From Rhodospirillaceae bacterium (GTDB taxonomy: Bacteria; Pseudomonadota; Alphaproteobacteria; Dongiales; Dongiaceae), in NCBI GenBank assembly GCA_008012315.1, contig SSEL01000023.1:124001-188000 (forward strand): 64,000 nucleotides of DNA, in the 5' to 3' direction. Position numbers and translations under genes: made by a program. Positions 1 through 8,239 of this stretch are shown here, in pieces. Each line of letters begins with the position of its first letter. Positions within the stretch are counted from its first letter, which is position 1. The notes beneath the pieces are model-generated. The model was not told the DNA's origin, made no database searches, and saw only the letters and a program-made list of their open reading frames with translations.

Positions 1-333
1 GAGGGCGGCGATCAGCATGCCATAGATGACGGGGGCGAAGACGAAACGGCCGACATGAAGTCCATAGGCCGCGGCGGTTCCGATCGGGGTCGCCAGCAGG
101 GTGGTGAAGAAGGCCACGCGAATGGAAACCCAGGTCGCCTCGAGCCATTGGGCCGAATGAACGAAATTGTCATACCAGCGCAAGGACCAGGTCTTCGGCG
201 GAAACATCAGCGAGTTCGCGCCGGAAAAGGACATTGGAATAACGACGAGACTCGGCAGGACGAGGAAGCAGATGACAAGAACGGTCAGCAGATAGAGCCA
301 GAGGCGCTGCCGGTGCGTGACGTGACTTTCCAT
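1..333 (-). CDS. ABC transporter permease, PotC-type (partial, cut by window edge)
   Basis: The N-terminal 111 codons of an inner-membrane permease are visible; the rest lies beyond base 1. The protein starts MESHVTHRQRLWLYLLTV and has one clear hydrophobic segment at about residues 12-35. An extracytoplasmic stretch with the family-typical words PMSFSGANSLMFPP and W-S-L-RWYDNF follows, then the start of a second membrane segment. Spermidine/putrescine-type PotC permeases begin in this way. The ATG at 331-333 lies 10 bases past the stop of the preceding permease, so it closes the D-A-B-C ordered leftward ABC operon. It would form the heterodimeric membrane channel with the neighbouring PotB-type subunit. 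The substrate cannot be read from this fragment. Confidence 0.9.
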   Translation of the reverse strand, partial: MESHVTHRQRLWLYLLTVLVICFLVLPSLVVIPMSFSGANSLMFPPKTWSLRWYDNFVHSAQWLEATWVSIRVAFFTTLLATPIGTAAAYGLHVGRFVFAPVIYGMLIAAL

Positions 334-343
334 CTCGCCCTCC

Positions 344-1249
344 TCAGCCGAGACGCCGGCGCCAGCGGCCCAGCAGCCAATGGCTTGCGAGCAGGATGAG
401 CGTGGTCAGGAGCAGCAACACGACGCCAAGCGCACTTGCCGGCCCCCAGGTGGGATAGAGATGAACCGAGGCCTCGATCCGCTGGGCAATCATCTGGACC
501 CGGCCGCCGCCGAGAACCGCCGGCGTGATATAGAAGCCGAGGCAGAGGATGAAGGTCAGGACGAGACCGGCGACCAGGCCTGGCAGGGATAGCGGCAGAT
601 AAATCTCCCAGAAGGCGCGGGTGGGCGAGGCGCCCAGATTGGCGGCGGCCCGGAGATAGGTGCCGTCGATCGATTTCATCGAGGCATAAAGCGGCAGGAC
701 CAGGAAGGGGATCATGATATGGACCATGCCGATGATGGTTCCCGTCATGTTATGCACCAGTGGCAGCGGTTGCTGCACGATCCCGAGATCGATCAAGGTA
801 TCGTTGACGATGCCGCGCCGCTGCAGCAGGACGAGCCAGGCATAGGTCCGCACCAGCAACGAGGTCCAGAAGGGCAGCAGAATGCCGATCAACAGCAGCC
901 CGGACCATTTGGGCGGCAGTTGCGACAGGCAATAGGCGACGGGATAGCCGAGCAGGACGCAGATCGCCGTGACCAGGATGCTGATCTGGAAGGTGATGAT
1001 GAAAATCTGCACATAGGCACCTTCCGTCCAGATCCGGCTGTAATGTTCGAAGGTCGGGTTGCCGTCGGCATCGATGAAGGAGAACCAGAACAGCCAGCCG
1101 ATCGGCAGGAAGAGGAGAAGCATCGTCAGCAGCAGGCCCGGCGTGCAGAGCGCGAAAAGCTGCCGCCGCTCGCGGCGCGCATCCTGCTCAAGCTCCGTGA
1201 GGTAATGGGCTTCGCCGGTGAGATGGGGAGCTGTCGTGGATATGGCCAT
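344..1249 (-). CDS. ABC transporter permease, PotB-type
   Basis: This 301-residue inner-membrane permease belongs to the spermidine/putrescine/opine ABC importer family. Hydrophobic segments are visible at about residues 33-56, 84-108, 117-140, 170-192, 222-245 and 270-292, giving the usual six. The EAA loop that docks on the ATPase is at residues 200-225 (AAANLGAS, then F-x-x-I-x-LPLSLPG). The start codon shares one base with the stop of the ATPase gene upstream, so translation is probably coupled. A long charged cytoplasmic N-terminus precedes the first membrane segment, as is normal for PotB proteins. Substrate is inferred only by class: polyamine, betaine or opine-like cation. Confidence 0.93.
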   Translation of the reverse strand: MAISTTAPHLTGEAHYLTELEQDARRERRQLFALCTPGLLLTMLLLFLPIGWLFWFSFIDADGNPTFEHYSRIWTEGAYVQIFIITFQISILVTAICVLLGYPVAYCLSQLPPKWSGLLLIGILLPFWTSLLVRTYAWLVLLQRRGIVNDTLIDLGIVQQPLPLVHNMTGTIIGMVHIMIPFLVLPLYASMKSIDGTYLRAAANLGASPTRAFWEIYLPLSLPGLVAGLVLTFILCLGFYITPAVLGGGRVQMIAQRIEASVHLYPTWGPASALGVVLLLLTTLILLASHWLLGRWRRRLG

Positions 1250-2358
1250 CAGCGATCTCCCGGCACCAGCAAGGCATCTTCGGCGGCAAGACCCAGCTCG
1301 ATCGGCGCACCGATCTCCGGCACCGCGGCGCTGTCGAGCTGGCGATTGGGCAGGCGCGTGTGAATTTCATGCCCGCCTTGCAGGCGCACGGTCAGCAGCA
1401 CGCTTTCCCCTTGGAAGACGGTTTCGGTAACGGTGCCCTGCAGCCGGTTCACCGCGGTGGCACGGCCGGGCGCCTGGCCGTTCAGGAAGAGCAGTTTCTC
1501 CGGCCGCAGCAGCAGAAGCTGTGCGGCAGTGCCGGATGGTGCTTCCGCCAGCGACAGGACCGTGTCGCCGTAACGCGCAATGCCGTTCTCGATGGAAACC
1601 GGCAGGAAGCTGGATTCGCCAATGAACTCGGCGACAAAACGGTTGGTAGGCCGCTCGTAAAGGCGGCGCGGCGTATCGAATTGCGTCAGCCGGCCCTGAT
1701 GCAGGACGGCGACCCGGTCCGACATGGTCAAGGCCTCGCGCTGATCATGGGTGACGGCAATCGTCGTCATCCCCAGCCGGTCGTGCAGGCGGCGGATCTC
1801 GATCTGCATCCGCTCGCGCAATTGCTTGTCGAGGGCGGAAAGGGGTTCGTCCATCAGCAGAATGCGCGGCTCGAAGACGATGGCCCTGGCAAGGGCGATG
1901 CGCTGCCGCTGGCCGCCCGAGAGCTGATCCACCCGGCGGCCGCCATAGCCGGCCAACTGGACGAGATCGAGCACCTGTTCCACCCGCTCAGCGGTCTCGG
2001 CCTTGGGCTTGTTCCGCAGGCGCAGCGGATAGGCGACATTCTCGCCAACGGTCATATGCGGGAACAGGGCATAATTCTGGAAAACCATGCCGATATCGCG
2101 CTTATGTGGCGGCAGGCGCACGACCTCGGTATCGCCGACCACGATCGATCCGGCGGTGGGACGCGCAAAGCCGGCGATGGTCATCAGCAAGGTCGTCTTG
2201 CCGGAACCGGAGGGGCCGAGCAGGGTGACGAATTCACCCTGCCCGACGGTCAGGGAGACATCGTCAAGGGCACGGACCGCCCCGTAATGTTTGACGATAT
2301 TGCGAATGACGACAGGCAATGCCCGACCCGCCGTCGACCGGCTGCCGCTAGTCTCCAT
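1249..2358 (-). CDS. ABC transporter ATP-binding protein, PotA-type
   Basis: Cytoplasmic ATPase of the importer. Counting from an upstream TTG at 2364 (371 residues), the Walker A motif GPSGSGKT is at residues 50-57, the Q-loop FQNY at 95-98, the signature LSGGQRQR at about 148-155 and Walker B ILLMDEP at 168-174. The switch histidine lies in AVTHDQREA. A C-terminal TOBE-type region of about 120 residues follows the nucleotide-binding domain, as in PotA. The TTG is two codons upstream of an ATG; I prefer the ATG at 2356-2358. The gene lies between the binding protein and the permeases and overlaps the first permease by one base. Confidence 0.93.
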   Translation of the reverse strand: METSGSRSTAGRALPVVIRNIVKHYGAVRALDDVSLTVGQGEFVTLLGPSGSGKTTLLMTIAGFARPTAGSIVVGDTEVVRLPPHKRDIGMVFQNYALFPHMTVGENVAYPLRLRNKPKAETAERVEQVLDLVQLAGYGGRRVDQLSGGQRQRIALARAIVFEPRILLMDEPLSALDKQLRERMQIEIRRLHDRLGMTTIAVTHDQREALTMSDRVAVLHQGRLTQFDTPRRLYERPTNRFVAEFIGESSFLPVSIENGIARYGDTVLSLAEAPSGTAAQLLLLRPEKLLFLNGQAPGRATAVNRLQGTVTETVFQGESVLLTVRLQGGHEIHTRLPNRQLDSAAVPEIGAPIELGLAAEDALLVPGDR

Positions 2359-2407
2359 GGTCAATCCAGACGTTCAGTTCGATGATGTGTGACGCGTCGT
2401 TCAGGGA

Positions 2408-2432
2408 TGGGCGGCCGGTCATCGGCCGCCCA
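2408..2432 (-). terminator. Hairpin downstream of binding-protein gene (attenuating or RNA-protecting)
   Basis: A perfect 10-bp stem (TGGGCGGCCG paired with CGGCCGCCCA) with a 5-base loop lies in the short gap between the binding-protein stop and the ATPase start. No U-run follows, so it looks more like the intercistronic hairpin that protects binding-protein mRNA and keeps it in excess over the membrane components than a full terminator. Confidence 0.6.
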
Positions 2433-2440
2433 GGTCCGTC

Positions 2441-3481
2441 TCACTTCTGCAGGAAGGCGTCCCAGCGCTCCTGCGCCGCCTGGCCGTTCTTGGCCCAGTA
2501 CGGCTTGTCCTGGATCACCTGCTTCGCCAGGTTCTCCGGCGTCGAGTTTGCGTTCTTCAGCAGATCCGGCGTGATCTTGCCGGTCTTGTAGGCGTCCTGG
2601 TTGACCGGGCCGTAAGGCACATATTTCGGCAGATCGGCTTGAAGTTCCGGCTTCAGGAACTCGTTGATCACTTTCATCGCGAGATCCTTGTGCTTGGCGC
2701 CCTTGGGAACCACCAGGCATTCGATATCGACGACGCCCTGGTTATAGGTGAAGTCGTAGGGCGCGCCTTCCTTGATCGCCGCATCGATACGCGCCACCCA
2801 GATCGCCAGCATGTCGGCTTCCTGGTTGACCGCCAATTGCCCGGATTGCGCGCCGGAATTCCACCAGACGGTGATGTCCGGCTTGATCTCCTCCAGCTTC
2901 TTGAAGGCCCGGTCCATGTCGAGCGGATAGAGCTTGTCGGCGGGAACGCCATCCGCCATCAAGGCGATTTCCGCATTGGTCGACGGGCCGTAACCGGAGA
3001 GCGCGCGCGTGCCGGGGAACTTCTTGACGTCCCAGAAATCCGCCCAGTTCTTCGGCGGATTGTCCTTATAGACATCCTTATTCCAGGCAAGAACCGTGGA
3101 ATAAGCGGTGAAGCCGACCCAATGGCTCTGTACCAGCTGCTTCGGCACGCCGTCCGTTTTGATGACATTGTAGTCCAGTGGCTCGATCAGGCCTTCATCG
3201 GCTGCCTGCTGGCATTGCCCGGCATATAATTCCACGACATCCCATTCGACCGCACCGGCTTTCACCTGGGTACGCACATCGGTAATGCCCGAGAGCGTGA
3301 ATTCCTTGATGTCGATGCCCAGGGTCTTTGCCGTCGGTGCATAGAACGCCTTGTGCAACGCTTCCTGATAGGCACCGCCATAGGATGCGACCGCGACGCT
3401 GTCTGCCGCGAAAGCTGGTGCTGCATTGGCAAGGGTAGCCAGCGACAAGGACGCCGCCGCAGCCGTCGTAAACCGCTTCAT
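2441..3481 (-). CDS. Extracellular solute-binding protein, spermidine/putrescine (PotD/F) type
   Basis: A 346-residue periplasmic binding protein. The first 25 residues form a Sec signal peptide (Lys-Arg n-region, Ala/Leu-rich core, cleavage after A-F-A). The mature chain has the cluster 1 fold features of the polyamine group: VASYGG near the start, D-V-V-E-L in the first lobe and AYSTVLAWNKDVY in the hinge region. It is the first gene of the leftward importer operon and is preceded by a strong GGAGGAG ribosome site. A BetI-like palindrome lies between this gene and the next. The ligand may be a polyamine, a betaine or a similar cation; the sequence alone does not decide. Confidence 0.93.
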   Translation of the reverse strand: MKRFTTAAAASLSLATLANAAPAFAADSVAVASYGGAYQEALHKAFYAPTAKTLGIDIKEFTLSGITDVRTQVKAGAVEWDVVELYAGQCQQAADEGLIEPLDYNVIKTDGVPKQLVQSHWVGFTAYSTVLAWNKDVYKDNPPKNWADFWDVKKFPGTRALSGYGPSTNAEIALMADGVPADKLYPLDMDRAFKKLEEIKPDITVWWNSGAQSGQLAVNQEADMLAIWVARIDAAIKEGAPYDFTYNQGVVDIECLVVPKGAKHKDLAMKVINEFLKPELQADLPKYVPYGPVNQDAYKTGKITPDLLKNANSTPENLAKQVIQDKPYWAKNGQAAQERWDAFLQK

Positions 3482-3576
3482 GGATATCTCCTCCGCACGA
3501 GGCCGTGACCGGCTTCTTTCCGGAGCGTTCCGGCGGCCGGCTCATAGGTGGCCTTACGCGCCGACTGTTCCACACA

Positions 3577-3602
3577 TTTGTTGGACGTTCAACAAAATTA
3601 TC
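3577..3602 (-). promoter_or_regulatory. BetI-like operator abutting a -10 box of the ABC operon
   Basis: Bases 3577-3596 read TTTGTTGGACGTTCAACAAA, an 18/20 palindrome centred on ACGT. On the minus strand it directly follows a GATAAT -10-like box (3602-3597), so it would cover the transcription start of the binding-protein operon. The core TTGGACGTTCAA resembles the BetI (TetR family, choline-responsive) operator as I remember it. No BetI gene is in the window, so the regulator is inferred. Confidence 0.55.
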
Positions 3603-3620
3603 GGATCAAAACAGCCCTAA

Positions 3621-4433
3621 TCAGCGGCCGCGCCAGACCGGTTCCCGCCGCTCCAGAAATGCGCGCGGCCCTTCCTTGGCATCCTCGCTTGTCCACATGC
3701 GTTGGAAGACCGGCATCCGCGCATCCGGCTCCCGGGTGGCCTGGATCGCTTCTTGCACCGGCAAGTGATCGATGGCCTGCATGACTTCCTTCAAGGCCTG
3801 CAGCGCGAGCGGCGCGCCTTTCGCAATCTGCGCAGCCAGGGCAATCGCCGTTTGCCGCAGCTCCGAGGCAGGCACCACATCGTGCACCAGCCCCCAGCTT
3901 CTTGCCTCAGATGCCGACATGCGCCGGCCGCTCAGGATCATCTCCATGGCGACATTATAGGGTATGCGCCGTGGCAGCCGCTGGATGCCGCCGGCATCCG
4001 GCAGGAAGCCGCGTTGCATTTCGGGCAGCTCAAAATAAGCATTTTCCGCAGCAATGATCACATCGGCAGCGAGCGCGATCTCGAAGCCACCGCCGATCGC
4101 CGCGCCATTGACTGCAGCGATCAACGGCTTCTTCAAGTCCCAATACCGCGTGATGCCGGCAAAGCCGCCAGGTCCGTGGGTGGTGTCGAAATCGCCGTCG
4201 GTTGTCTCGGCATCCTGCTCCACCTTATCGCGAAAATCCCAGCCGGCGGAAAAGACCCGATCGCCCTTCGCCGTAATCACGCCGACGCGGAGATCGGGAT
4301 CGGTTTGCAGCCGTTCGGCCGCAGCATGAATGGCGCGGCTCAAAGCACGGCTGATGGCATTCACTTTCGGCCGGTTGAGGGTGATGACCAGGACATGACC
4401 GAGTTGCTCCAGTTCGACGAATTGCTCTGTCAT
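3621..4433 (-). CDS. Enoyl-CoA hydratase/isomerase, CaiD-like
   Basis: A 270-residue crotonase-fold cytoplasmic enzyme acting on an acyl-CoA. The oxyanion-hole segment FSAG is at residues 61-64, and the glycine stretch IGGGFE ends in Glu118. Glu138 follows exactly 20 residues later, so both catalytic glutamates of true hydratases (144 and 164 in rat crotonase) are present. The C-terminus EGPRAFLERREPVWRGR is very like carnitinyl-CoA dehydratase CaiD. An in-frame ATG 11 codons upstream exists, but the start at 4433 has GGGGAG five bases before it and fits the family N-terminus. No CaiB or CaiC partner is in the window. A perfect TTGACA lies upstream on the minus strand (4497-4492). Confidence 0.88.
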   Translation of the reverse strand: MTEQFVELEQLGHVLVITLNRPKVNAISRALSRAIHAAAERLQTDPDLRVGVITAKGDRVFSAGWDFRDKVEQDAETTDGDFDTTHGPGGFAGITRYWDLKKPLIAAVNGAAIGGGFEIALAADVIIAAENAYFELPEMQRGFLPDAGGIQRLPRRIPYNVAMEMILSGRRMSASEARSWGLVHDVVPASELRQTAIALAAQIAKGAPLALQALKEVMQAIDHLPVQEAIQATREPDARMPVFQRMWTSEDAKEGPRAFLERREPVWRGR

Positions 4434-4449
4434 TATCTCCCCGCGGAAC

Positions 4450-4467
4450 ATTGGACGTTTGTCCAAT
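4450..4467 (-). promoter_or_regulatory. Second BetI-like inverted repeat, upstream of the CaiD-like gene
   Basis: The arms ATTGGAC and GTCCAAT are perfect 7-bp inverted repeats separated by GTTT. The site shares the nonamer TTGGACGTT with the operator at 3577-3596. It lies between a perfect TTGACA (4497-4492, minus strand) and the ribosome site of the crotonase gene, so a bound repressor would block initiation. The 245-base gap also serves the divergent fusion gene; a further half-site TGTCCAAT is at 4655-4662. Confidence 0.5.
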
Positions 4468-4678
4468 ATTTGGCGGCCGCGAGAGACAGGTTGTCAAGGA
4501 TGATCAAGAATCCGTATTGCCTTTATCCGGTCGATCACGCTAGTTGGCATGGCCGGAATCTGCGTAGGGGAGGGATGTCGAGATCGCTGCTGTCTCACTC
4601 CACCGATCCTGCAAGCGCGTACCGCCGATCGCAAAGGATGCCGGGTGGCGCGGATGTCCAATTTTTGAGAGATAGATC

Positions 4679-7009
4679 ATGAAGTTCCTGCATGCCAATG
4701 CGCCGCGTTTCCCGATTTCCGAGATCGAACGTCTGGCTGAACAGCATTTCGGCCTCAGGGGCGCCCTGGAACCGCTTTACAGCGAGCGCGACCAGAATGT
4801 CAGATTGCGTGAGGCCGACGGCAAAGCCTGGGTTCTCAAAATCTCCAACACGGAAGAGCCTGAAGACATCATCAATGCGCAGATCGAGACGCTGCGCCAT
4901 ATCGCTGCCGTCGATCCGACGCTGCCCGTGCCGCGCGTCCGATCCTGTAAGACGGGCGAAGCGACGGTGCGGATCGCATCGGGCGACGAAAAATCGCAGC
5001 ATCTTTTCTATGTGCTGTCATTTCTCGATGGACGGATCGCCGATGCCTCGGTCCTAGACACGGCGATGAACCGCAAGATCGGCACGATGGTGGCCCGGCT
5101 CGGGCGGGCGATGCGCGGCCTCTCCTTGCCGGCGATCGCCAATCGCGGCTTGCTGTGGGATATTCGCGAAATTTCGAAATTCCAGCCTTATGTCGACCTG
5201 CTGCCGGCTGCACATCGGGACATGGTCCGGCATATCGTCAGCAGCTTCGAACCCGCCGTGCTGCCGTCCCTGGCGCGGTTGCGTGCGCAGGTGATCCATG
5301 CGGATGTGCATGCGCATAATCTGATCGTGACGGAGGGCACCTCGCCGGAAATCGCCGGCATCATCGATTTCGGCGACATGGTGCATGGGCCGCTGGTCCT
5401 CGATATCACCAATGCCATCGCGGATTTCACCATCACGCCGGACAAGGCCGTGGAGGTGATGCAGGCGATGCTCGCGGCCTATCATGCGGTGACGCCATTG
5501 GAGGAAGAAGAGGCCGGCCTTCTCTATGATCTCATTCTCGCACGCCTGCTACTGACCCCCCTGACCAATGCCGTGCGCTCCAAGGAAACGCCGGACGAAG
5601 CCAATTATCTGGCCGAATATGGCGAAACGGGCCTGGATGCCTGCGCGGCGATCATCGCAATCGGCCGCGAGGCGTTCACACGAAAGGCTTTTGCGGCCTG
5701 TGGCAACTTTAAGGGCAAGACGGCAGCTGTCGGTGTCGATCGCATGATCGAGCGCCGCAAAGCGGTGATGGGTTCGCGCCTCTATGTCTTCTACGACCCG
5801 CCCCTGCATATGGTGTCTGGCGAAGGTGTCTGGCTAACCAGTGCCGAAGGGAAGCGCTATCTCGACTGCTACAACAACGTGCCGCATGTCGGTCATTGTC
5901 ATCCCCATGTCGTCAATGCCTTGACCCAGCAGATCAAGACGCTCAACACGAATACGCGGTATCTGGGCGAGCAGGTGCTGGACTACAGCGAACGCCTGGG
6001 CGCGACGTTGCCGGGAAAATTGAAGGTCTGTGCCTTCGTCAATTCGGGCAGTGAGGCCAATGACATCGCCTGGCGCATGGCCAAGGCCTATACCGGCAAT
6101 ACCGGTGGCTTGACCATGGATTTCGCCTATCACGGCATCACCGATGCGGTCGACGCCTTCTCGCCGTCAGGCAGCCTGACCGGTGCCATCGCACCGCATA
6201 TGCGGACCCTGGTGGCACCGGACGGCTATCGCGGTATCCATAAATATGGCACGCCCGATCTCGGCCGGCTTTATGCCGAGGATGCCGACCGGGCGATCGC
6301 GTCGCTGGCGGAGGCCGGGATGAAGCCGGCCGCCTTCATGGTCGATTCCGCTTTCATGACCAATGGCGTGCTGGAGCCGCAGAAGGATTATCTGGCAAGC
6401 GTTTTCGCCAAGGTACGGGCTGCGGGCGGCCTTTGCATCGGCGATGAGGTGCAGTCGGGTTTCGGACGCATGGGCGATATGATGTGGGGCCATGCACATC
6501 ACGACGTCGTGCCGGATATCGTCACGATCGGCAAGCCGGCCGGCAACGGTCACCCGCTCGGCGTGGTCATCACCACGCCGGAGATCATGGAGTGTTTCCT
6601 CAGGGAAACCGCTTTCTTCTCGACATTCGGCGGTAACAACGTCTCCTGCGCGGCGGGTCTTGCGGTGCTCGATGTCATCGAGCGCGAGAACCTGATCCGG
6701 AATTCCAGCGTGACCGGGCGATATCTCAAAGACGGCATCAAGCGGCTGATGGAGAAGCACGACCTGATCGGCGATGTGCGTGGGACGGGGCTGGCGCTCG
6801 GTGTCGAGCTGGTGACCGATCGCAAGAAACTGACGCCGGCAAAAGACGAGACGGCACGCGTCCTGAATTTCATGCGGGATGAGGGTGTGCTGATCGGCAG
6901 CGAAGGTGTGCTGGGCAACATCCTGAAGATTCGCCCGCCCGTCGTCTTCCAGCGCGGGCATGCGGATATCGCGATTGCGGCCTTGGATCGGGCGCTGTCG
7001 AAGATCTAA
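4679..7009 (+). CDS. Fused APH-family kinase and class III PLP enzyme (putative kinase-phospholyase)
   Basis: This 776-residue cytoplasmic protein has two enzymes in one chain. Residues 1-340 are an aminoglycoside-phosphotransferase/choline-kinase fold: the ATP lysine is in VLKIS (Lys54), the catalytic loop is HADVHAHN (Asp209, Asn214) and the metal DFG is at 230-232. Residues 355-776 are a class III aminotransferase fold with the PLP lysine Lys619 in TIGKPAGNG. Human relatives of the halves are hydroxylysine kinase and the AGXT2L phospholyases, which eliminate phosphate from phosphoethanolamine or phosphohydroxylysine. I infer sequential phosphorylation and elimination on a hydroxylated amine. 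Some bacterial relatives carry an additional M23 peptidase domain; it is absent here. GAGAG precedes the ATG. Confidence 0.9.
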   Translation: MKFLHANAPRFPISEIERLAEQHFGLRGALEPLYSERDQNVRLREADGKAWVLKISNTEEPEDIINAQIETLRHIAAVDPTLPVPRVRSCKTGEATVRIASGDEKSQHLFYVLSFLDGRIADASVLDTAMNRKIGTMVARLGRAMRGLSLPAIANRGLLWDIREISKFQPYVDLLPAAHRDMVRHIVSSFEPAVLPSLARLRAQVIHADVHAHNLIVTEGTSPEIAGIIDFGDMVHGPLVLDITNAIADFTITPDKAVEVMQAMLAAYHAVTPLEEEEAGLLYDLILARLLLTPLTNAVRSKETPDEANYLAEYGETGLDACAAIIAIGREAFTRKAFAACGNFKGKTAAVGVDRMIERRKAVMGSRLYVFYDPPLHMVSGEGVWLTSAEGKRYLDCYNNVPHVGHCHPHVVNALTQQIKTLNTNTRYLGEQVLDYSERLGATLPGKLKVCAFVNSGSEANDIAWRMAKAYTGNTGGLTMDFAYHGITDAVDAFSPSGSLTGAIAPHMRTLVAPDGYRGIHKYGTPDLGRLYAEDADRAIASLAEAGMKPAAFMVDSAFMTNGVLEPQKDYLASVFAKVRAAGGLCIGDEVQSGFGRMGDMMWGHAHHDVVPDIVTIGKPAGNGHPLGVVITTPEIMECFLRETAFFSTFGGNNVSCAAGLAVLDVIERENLIRNSSVTGRYLKDGIKRLMEKHDLIGDVRGTGLALGVELVTDRKKLTPAKDETARVLNFMRDEGVLIGSEGVLGNILKIRPPVVFQRGHADIAIAALDRALSKI

Positions 7010-7016
7010 CAGATGT

Positions 7017-7049
7017 CCTGGATGTCCGGAATGTTCCGGGGCATCCAGG
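7017..7049. terminator. Bidirectional hairpin between convergent genes
   Basis: CCTGGATG (7017-7024) pairs with CATCCAGG (7042-7049), enclosing a second stem CCGGAA/TTCCGG. It sits exactly between the stop codons of the rightward fusion gene and the leftward REC-EAL gene, so it probably terminates both. There is no long U-run on either side. Confidence 0.55.
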
Positions 7050-7054
7050 CAGCA

Positions 7055-8221
7055 TCAATCACGGGCGCCGCGAATCCATTGCTCCGCCGCTTCGGCGGAT
7101 AGGGGGCGAGAAACATAAAATCCCTGGCCGTAATCGCATCCCAATTCGCGGACGACCTGCAGGGCCGAGGCATCCTCGATACCTTCCGCAACGACAGCCA
7201 GCCCCAGGTTCTTGCCGAGATCGATCATCGTCTTGACAATGATTTCGGACTGCCGGGAACTGCCGCAATCGCGAATGAAAGCGCGATCGATCTTCAGCTC
7301 GGAGAAAGGCAGCAAGTGCAACTGCACCAGGGATGAATAACCCGTTCCGAAGTCGTCGATGGAAAGCCGGAATCCCTTAAGCCGCAGCCGGGTAAGGATA
7401 TCCATCGCCATGGCGGCATCGATCATCGCGGCGGTTTCCGTCAGCTCGATGATCAGGCTTTCCGGCGGTACTTCGCATTCCCTGCAGCGTGCGACCAACT
7501 GGTCGGTGAAGTCGGTGGCATGCAAGTTCTGTGCTGATATGTTCACGGCGATCGATGTCTGAATCCCGCGGTTGCGCCATATGCGCTGCTGTTGCAGGGC
7601 AAGTGAGAAGACGAGATCGGTGACATCATCCATCATGCCCGCCGCTTCCATGATCGGCAGGAAATCAGCCGGCGCGATGATGCCGCGTGTGGCATGTGTC
7701 CAGCGCAGCAGGGCCTCGAAACCGACCGTGCGATGCGTAGGGTTCGCACCGGTCTTCTGCAAATCGATTTTGGGCTGATAAACCAGATGGAAGGCATTGG
7801 CGTCGATGGCTGCCCGGATCGACGCCTCATCAATGACATCCGAGCCGCGCCTCAGGCCGATCAGCACGCGTTCAAGTTCGTCAGCTCGGAACGGCTTCTG
7901 GATGGTGGCGATCATCTTCAGGCCACGTTCGATGCCAAGGTGGCGGGCCGACTGGATCACTTTCTCATCGAAGCCACTCATGATGATGATCTGCGCCTGA
8001 GATTGAGCTTCGGCCAATTTCCTGAGAATTTCGATGCCGTCGACATCCGGCATCTGAAGGTCGAGAACGATGATGGAAGGTTGCCAATCGCCGCGAATAT
8101 TGTCGAATTCATCGGCGGTGATCACGGGTATCGCCGTGAAACCGCAATGGACAGCAATGCGGGAGATCAACTGCCCGACGGCCGGTTCGTCATCCAGGAC
8201 GAGAATCTTGTTATTTGACAT
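7055..8221 (-). CDS. Response regulator with EAL domain (c-di-GMP phosphodiesterase)
   Basis: 388 residues. The N-terminal receiver domain has the phosphoacceptor Asp in VLDLQMPDVDG (about residue 54) and the conserved Lys in QKPF. The C-terminal EAL domain keeps the catalytic set: F-EALLRW, ELTE, DDFGTGYSSL, the Lys of LKIDR, VAEGIE and QGF. It is therefore predicted to hydrolyse cyclic di-GMP to pGpG, controlled by phosphorylation. It is the last gene of the leftward chemosensory operon, 18 bases after the hybrid kinase, so its likely phosphodonors are the CheA-REC or hybrid kinase upstream. It replaces WspR, the GGDEF output of the classical Wsp system. Confidence 0.93.
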   Translation of the reverse strand: MSNNKILVLDDEPAVGQLISRIAVHCGFTAIPVITADEFDNIRGDWQPSIIVLDLQMPDVDGIEILRKLAEAQSQAQIIIMSGFDEKVIQSARHLGIERGLKMIATIQKPFRADELERVLIGLRRGSDVIDEASIRAAIDANAFHLVYQPKIDLQKTGANPTHRTVGFEALLRWTHATRGIIAPADFLPIMEAAGMMDDVTDLVFSLALQQQRIWRNRGIQTSIAVNISAQNLHATDFTDQLVARCRECEVPPESLIIELTETAAMIDAAMAMDILTRLRLKGFRLSIDDFGTGYSSLVQLHLLPFSELKIDRAFIRDCGSSRQSEIIVKTMIDLGKNLGLAVVAEGIEDASALQVVRELGCDYGQGFYVSRPLSAEAAEQWIRGARD

Positions 8222-8239
8222 GGCTCAGCTTCCAGCTTC

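Noticed and set aside
1360-2385. A 341-codon plus-strand frame opposite the ABC ATPase
   Set aside because: The minus strand carries Walker A, signature and Walker B motifs; the plus frame has none of a known family.
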